From the NCBI GenBank assembly GCA_018663165.1, contig JABJES010000179.1, forward strand, positions 1-7,618: DNA of 7,618 nucleotides, given 5' to 3'. Shown here piece after piece: positions 5,633 through 7,618 of this stretch (the first letter of the stretch is position 1; the number at the start of each line of letters is the position of its first letter). The DNA is from Rhodospirillaceae bacterium (GTDB lineage: Bacteria > Pseudomonadota > Alphaproteobacteria > UBA11136). A program made the translations under genes and the position numbers. Under the pieces are notes generated by a model. The model made no database searches, had not been told where the DNA came from, and saw nothing but the letters and a program-made list of their open reading frames with translations.

Positions 5633-6631
5633 ATGCCCGACACCCCCCGCCATAACTGGACGACCGATGAGGTCGAAACCATTCTCACCCTGCCGCTGTT
5701 CGACCTGATTGATCGGGCGCGGAAGATCCACAAGACCTATCACCCTGAAGGCTCGGTGCAATTGGCTAGTCTTATGTCGATCAAAACCGGCGGCTGTCCG
5801 GAAGATTGCAGTTACTGTCCCCAATCGGCCCATAACCAGGCCGAAATCGACCGTGAAGGAATGCTCGAAACCGAAAAGGTTTTAGAAGCCGCACAGCGTG
5901 CCAAGGATTTGGGCGCTTCAAGATTCTGCATGGGAGCTGCCTGGCGCGAAGTCCGCGACGGCGAAGAATTCGACCGGGTAATCGACATGGTGAGCGGTGT
6001 GCGCGATTTGGGGCTAGAAGCCTGCGTGACCCTGGGCATGATCAATGCCGATCAGGCCCGCCGCCTGGCCGAGGCCGGGCTTAATTCCTATAACCACAAT
6101 CTCGACACCTCACCGGAATTCTATGGCCAGATCATCACAACCCGCGATTACGAGAGCCGCCTTGAAACCCTCGGCCATGTCCGCGCGGCCGGTATCGGCC
6201 TGTGCGTCGGCGGCATCATCGGCATGGGCGAAAGTGACTTTGATCGCGCCCGCATGCTGGAGGTTCTGGCCAATCTCGACCCCCACCCCGAAAGCGTACC
6301 GATCAACGCCCTGGTCGCCGTCGAAGGCACACCGCTGGAAGACCGGCCAAAGACCGACCCCCTTGAACTGGTGCGGATGTGCGCCACGGCGCGTATTCTC
6401 ATGCCCGCCTCAAGAGTACGTCTGTCGGCTGGACGCCGGGCGCTGACAAAGGAAGCCCAGATTTTGTGTTTTCTCGCCGGTGCCAATTCGATCTTCTACG
6501 GCGAGACACTGCTCACCACCGCCAATGCCGACTGCGATGAAGACCGGGCCCTGCTGGCGCAAATCGGCGTCCCTCTCTCTGCGCCGGATGAAGACGAAGC
6601 GTCTCCCCAGTCTCGGACCGACGCCGCCTAA
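5633..6631 (+). CDS. bioB: Biotin synthase BioB (radical SAM)
   Basis: BioB inserts sulfur into dethiobiotin to make biotin, the last step of the pathway, in the cytoplasm. The 332-residue product has the usual length. The radical-SAM cluster motif is Cys55-x3-Cys59-x2-Cys62 (GGCPEDCSYCPQS). The ligands of the second, sacrificial [2Fe-2S] cluster are at Cys99 (SRFCMGAAW), Cys131 (LEACVTLGM), Cys191 (GLCVGGIIGMGE) and Arg263 (RVRLSAGR), matching the E. coli positions with an offset of two to three. YNHNLDTSPEFY (153-164) and FLAGANSIFYGETLLTT (280-296) are conserved substrate-site segments. The last 15 or so residues are acidic and variable. The Shine-Dalgarno is modest: GGAAA, ten bases before the ATG, overlaps a TTCCGGAA palindrome. 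No other biotin genes are visible nearby, so synthesis of dethiobiotin must be encoded elsewhere or the precursor imported. Confidence 0.98.
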   Translation: MPDTPRHNWTTDEVETILTLPLFDLIDRARKIHKTYHPEGSVQLASLMSIKTGGCPEDCSYCPQSAHNQAEIDREGMLETEKVLEAAQRAKDLGASRFCMGAAWREVRDGEEFDRVIDMVSGVRDLGLEACVTLGMINADQARRLAEAGLNSYNHNLDTSPEFYGQIITTRDYESRLETLGHVRAAGIGLCVGGIIGMGESDFDRARMLEVLANLDPHPESVPINALVAVEGTPLEDRPKTDPLELVRMCATARILMPASRVRLSAGRRALTKEAQILCFLAGANSIFYGETLLTTANADCDEDRALLAQIGVPLSAPDEDEASPQSRTDAA

Positions 6632-6669
6632 GCCGGGCGGGTCAGATCATTGATCGGAATAACAGATAG

Positions 6670-7618
6670 ATGAGCTTGAAGAACGGCATTCTTCTCGGCG
6701 CCAAATTCCTGTTTTCAGGAGCCCTGATCTGGTATTTTCTCAACAAGACCGATCTCGGCGCGACGGCGGCCCAATTCCAGAATCTCGATCCCCTGGCGAC
6801 AGGAAGTGCAATTGCCCTGATCATGGTGCAGATTCTCGTCGTCTCTGTACGCTGGACCCATCTTCTTCGCGCCATCGCCATCAACCTGCCCTATCGGCCG
6901 ATCCTGCGGGTCATCGTGATCGCTAATTTCTTTAACGCCACCCTGATCTCAAGCGTTGGCGGTGACGCCGTTCGCCTGTGGCTTTTGACCCGCTTCGGCA
7001 TTCATTTTGGCAAGGCCGTGAACGGCATCCTGCTCGACCGGATTGCCGGACTGTTCGGTCTGCTCATTCTGATGGCGCTTGGCCTTCCCCTGCTCATGGA
7101 GATCATGGCCAATAACCCCGCCCGCTGGGGTTTCCCCCTATTGCTAATTGCCGCACTGATCGGGCTGGGTGCCTTGCTCGCCGCCGACAAATTGCCCTCC
7201 GCACTTTCCCACTGGCGGGCGGTGCGCGGCCTTGCCACTCTTGCCGCCGACAGCCGTACCATTGTGCTGACCCCGCGCAATCTGTTGCCCATCGGCGGCC
7301 AGTCGGTTCTGGTTCACCTGCTGGCGATTACAGCCATCTACGTTCTCGCCCGCGACCTCGACATTGAGATCGGGTTTGTGACCTGTCTTGTCCTCATCCC
7401 CCCGGTGATCCTCGCCATGACCTTGCCGATCTCGATCGCCGGCTGGGGCGTGCGCGAAGGCGCGATGATCGCAGCTCTGGCTCTGGTCGGCGTATCTCAG
7501 GAACAGGCGCTGGTTCTGTCCGTCGTCTTCGGATTGTGTTCAACCATTGTCGGGTTAATGGGCGGGGTGGTCTGGCTCTTCTCACGCAACCGGGCTATAC
7601 CAAATGTTTCCGATAAAG
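6670..7618 (+). CDS. Lysylphosphatidylglycerol synthase TM region/flippase-like integral membrane protein (C-terminus cut by window edge)
   Basis: This open frame runs 316 codons to the window edge with no stop. The product is a polytopic inner-membrane protein with hydrophobic segments near residues 6-24, 44-60, 78-97, 121-143, 155-172, 210-227, 236-257, 263-275 and 281-304. Motifs of the LPG_synthase_TM (UPF0104) family are visible: RWTHLLRA (61-68), NFFNATLISSVGGDAVRLWLL (86-106), DRIAGLFGLL (123-132) and ISIAGWGVREGAMIAALAL (254-272). The family includes lipid flippase-like proteins and the membrane part of MprF. Only the membrane region is present, so aminoacylation is not implied, and the substrate is unknown. 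The ATG is the first in frame: a TAG lies immediately before it. The ribosome-binding site is weak. It begins 38 bases after bioB with no terminator between, so co-transcription is likely. Confidence 0.88.
   Translation, partial: MSLKNGILLGAKFLFSGALIWYFLNKTDLGATAAQFQNLDPLATGSAIALIMVQILVVSVRWTHLLRAIAINLPYRPILRVIVIANFFNATLISSVGGDAVRLWLLTRFGIHFGKAVNGILLDRIAGLFGLLILMALGLPLLMEIMANNPARWGFPLLLIAALIGLGALLAADKLPSALSHWRAVRGLATLAADSRTIVLTPRNLLPIGGQSVLVHLLAITAIYVLARDLDIEIGFVTCLVLIPPVILAMTLPISIAGWGVREGAMIAALALVGVSQEQALVLSVVFGLCSTIVGLMGGVVWLFSRNRAIPNVSDK

Noticed and set aside
6645..6655. Small dyad GATCATTGATC between bioB and the membrane protein gene
   Set aside because: Five-base arms around one base cannot form a terminator hairpin and no T run follows; it is likely chance.
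1..7618. CRISPR arrays, insertion sequences, rRNA genes, phage genes
   Set aside because: No regularly spaced repeats, transposase motifs or terminal inverted repeats were seen; every long coding region is explained by chromosomal housekeeping-type genes.

Overview
The window looks like a chromosomal segment from an alphaproteobacterium, probably a Rhodospirillales-like lineage. The order tRNA-Leu, trigger factor, clpP, clpX on one strand is typical of that class, the protein sequences read as alphaproteobacterial, and coding DNA is moderately GC-rich with AT-rich gaps. The assignment rests on recognising families and gene order, not on a database search.

Left part, minus strand, read right to left: a small uncharacterised protein gene (3425-3174), tRNA-Leu(UAG) (3053-2967), tig (2843-1371), clpP (1238-573) and the first 88 codons of clpX (265 to the left edge). 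This is the protein-quality module. Trigger factor folds nascent chains at the ribosome exit, and ClpX unfolds substrates and feeds them to the ClpP chamber. Trigger factor carries two unusual low-complexity parts: a His/Asp/Glu loop with one Cys, and a Lys/Ala/Pro tail. A possible 19-codon leader peptide with a strong Shine-Dalgarno ends in an ATGA overlap with the clpX start.

Middle, minus strand: one 597-residue protein (5377-3584) combines NAD(P)H-hydrate epimerase (NnrE) and ADP/ATP-dependent NAD(P)H-hydrate dehydratase (NnrD), the two enzymes that repair damaged NADHX and NADPHX. It also has an in-frame N-terminal XRE/Cro-CI-type helix-turn-helix domain of about 68 residues. This is the most interesting item in the window. 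It resembles in architecture the enzyme-regulator fusions NadR and BirA, and it sits divergent from a biotin gene.

Right part, plus strand: an AT-rich divergent region with a promoter candidate and a leader holding alternative hairpins, then bioB (biotin synthase, 5633-6631), then after 38 bases a membrane protein of the lysylphosphatidylglycerol synthase/flippase-like family (6670 to the right edge, incomplete). I see no mobile elements, CRISPR arrays, rRNA genes or clear frameshifts.
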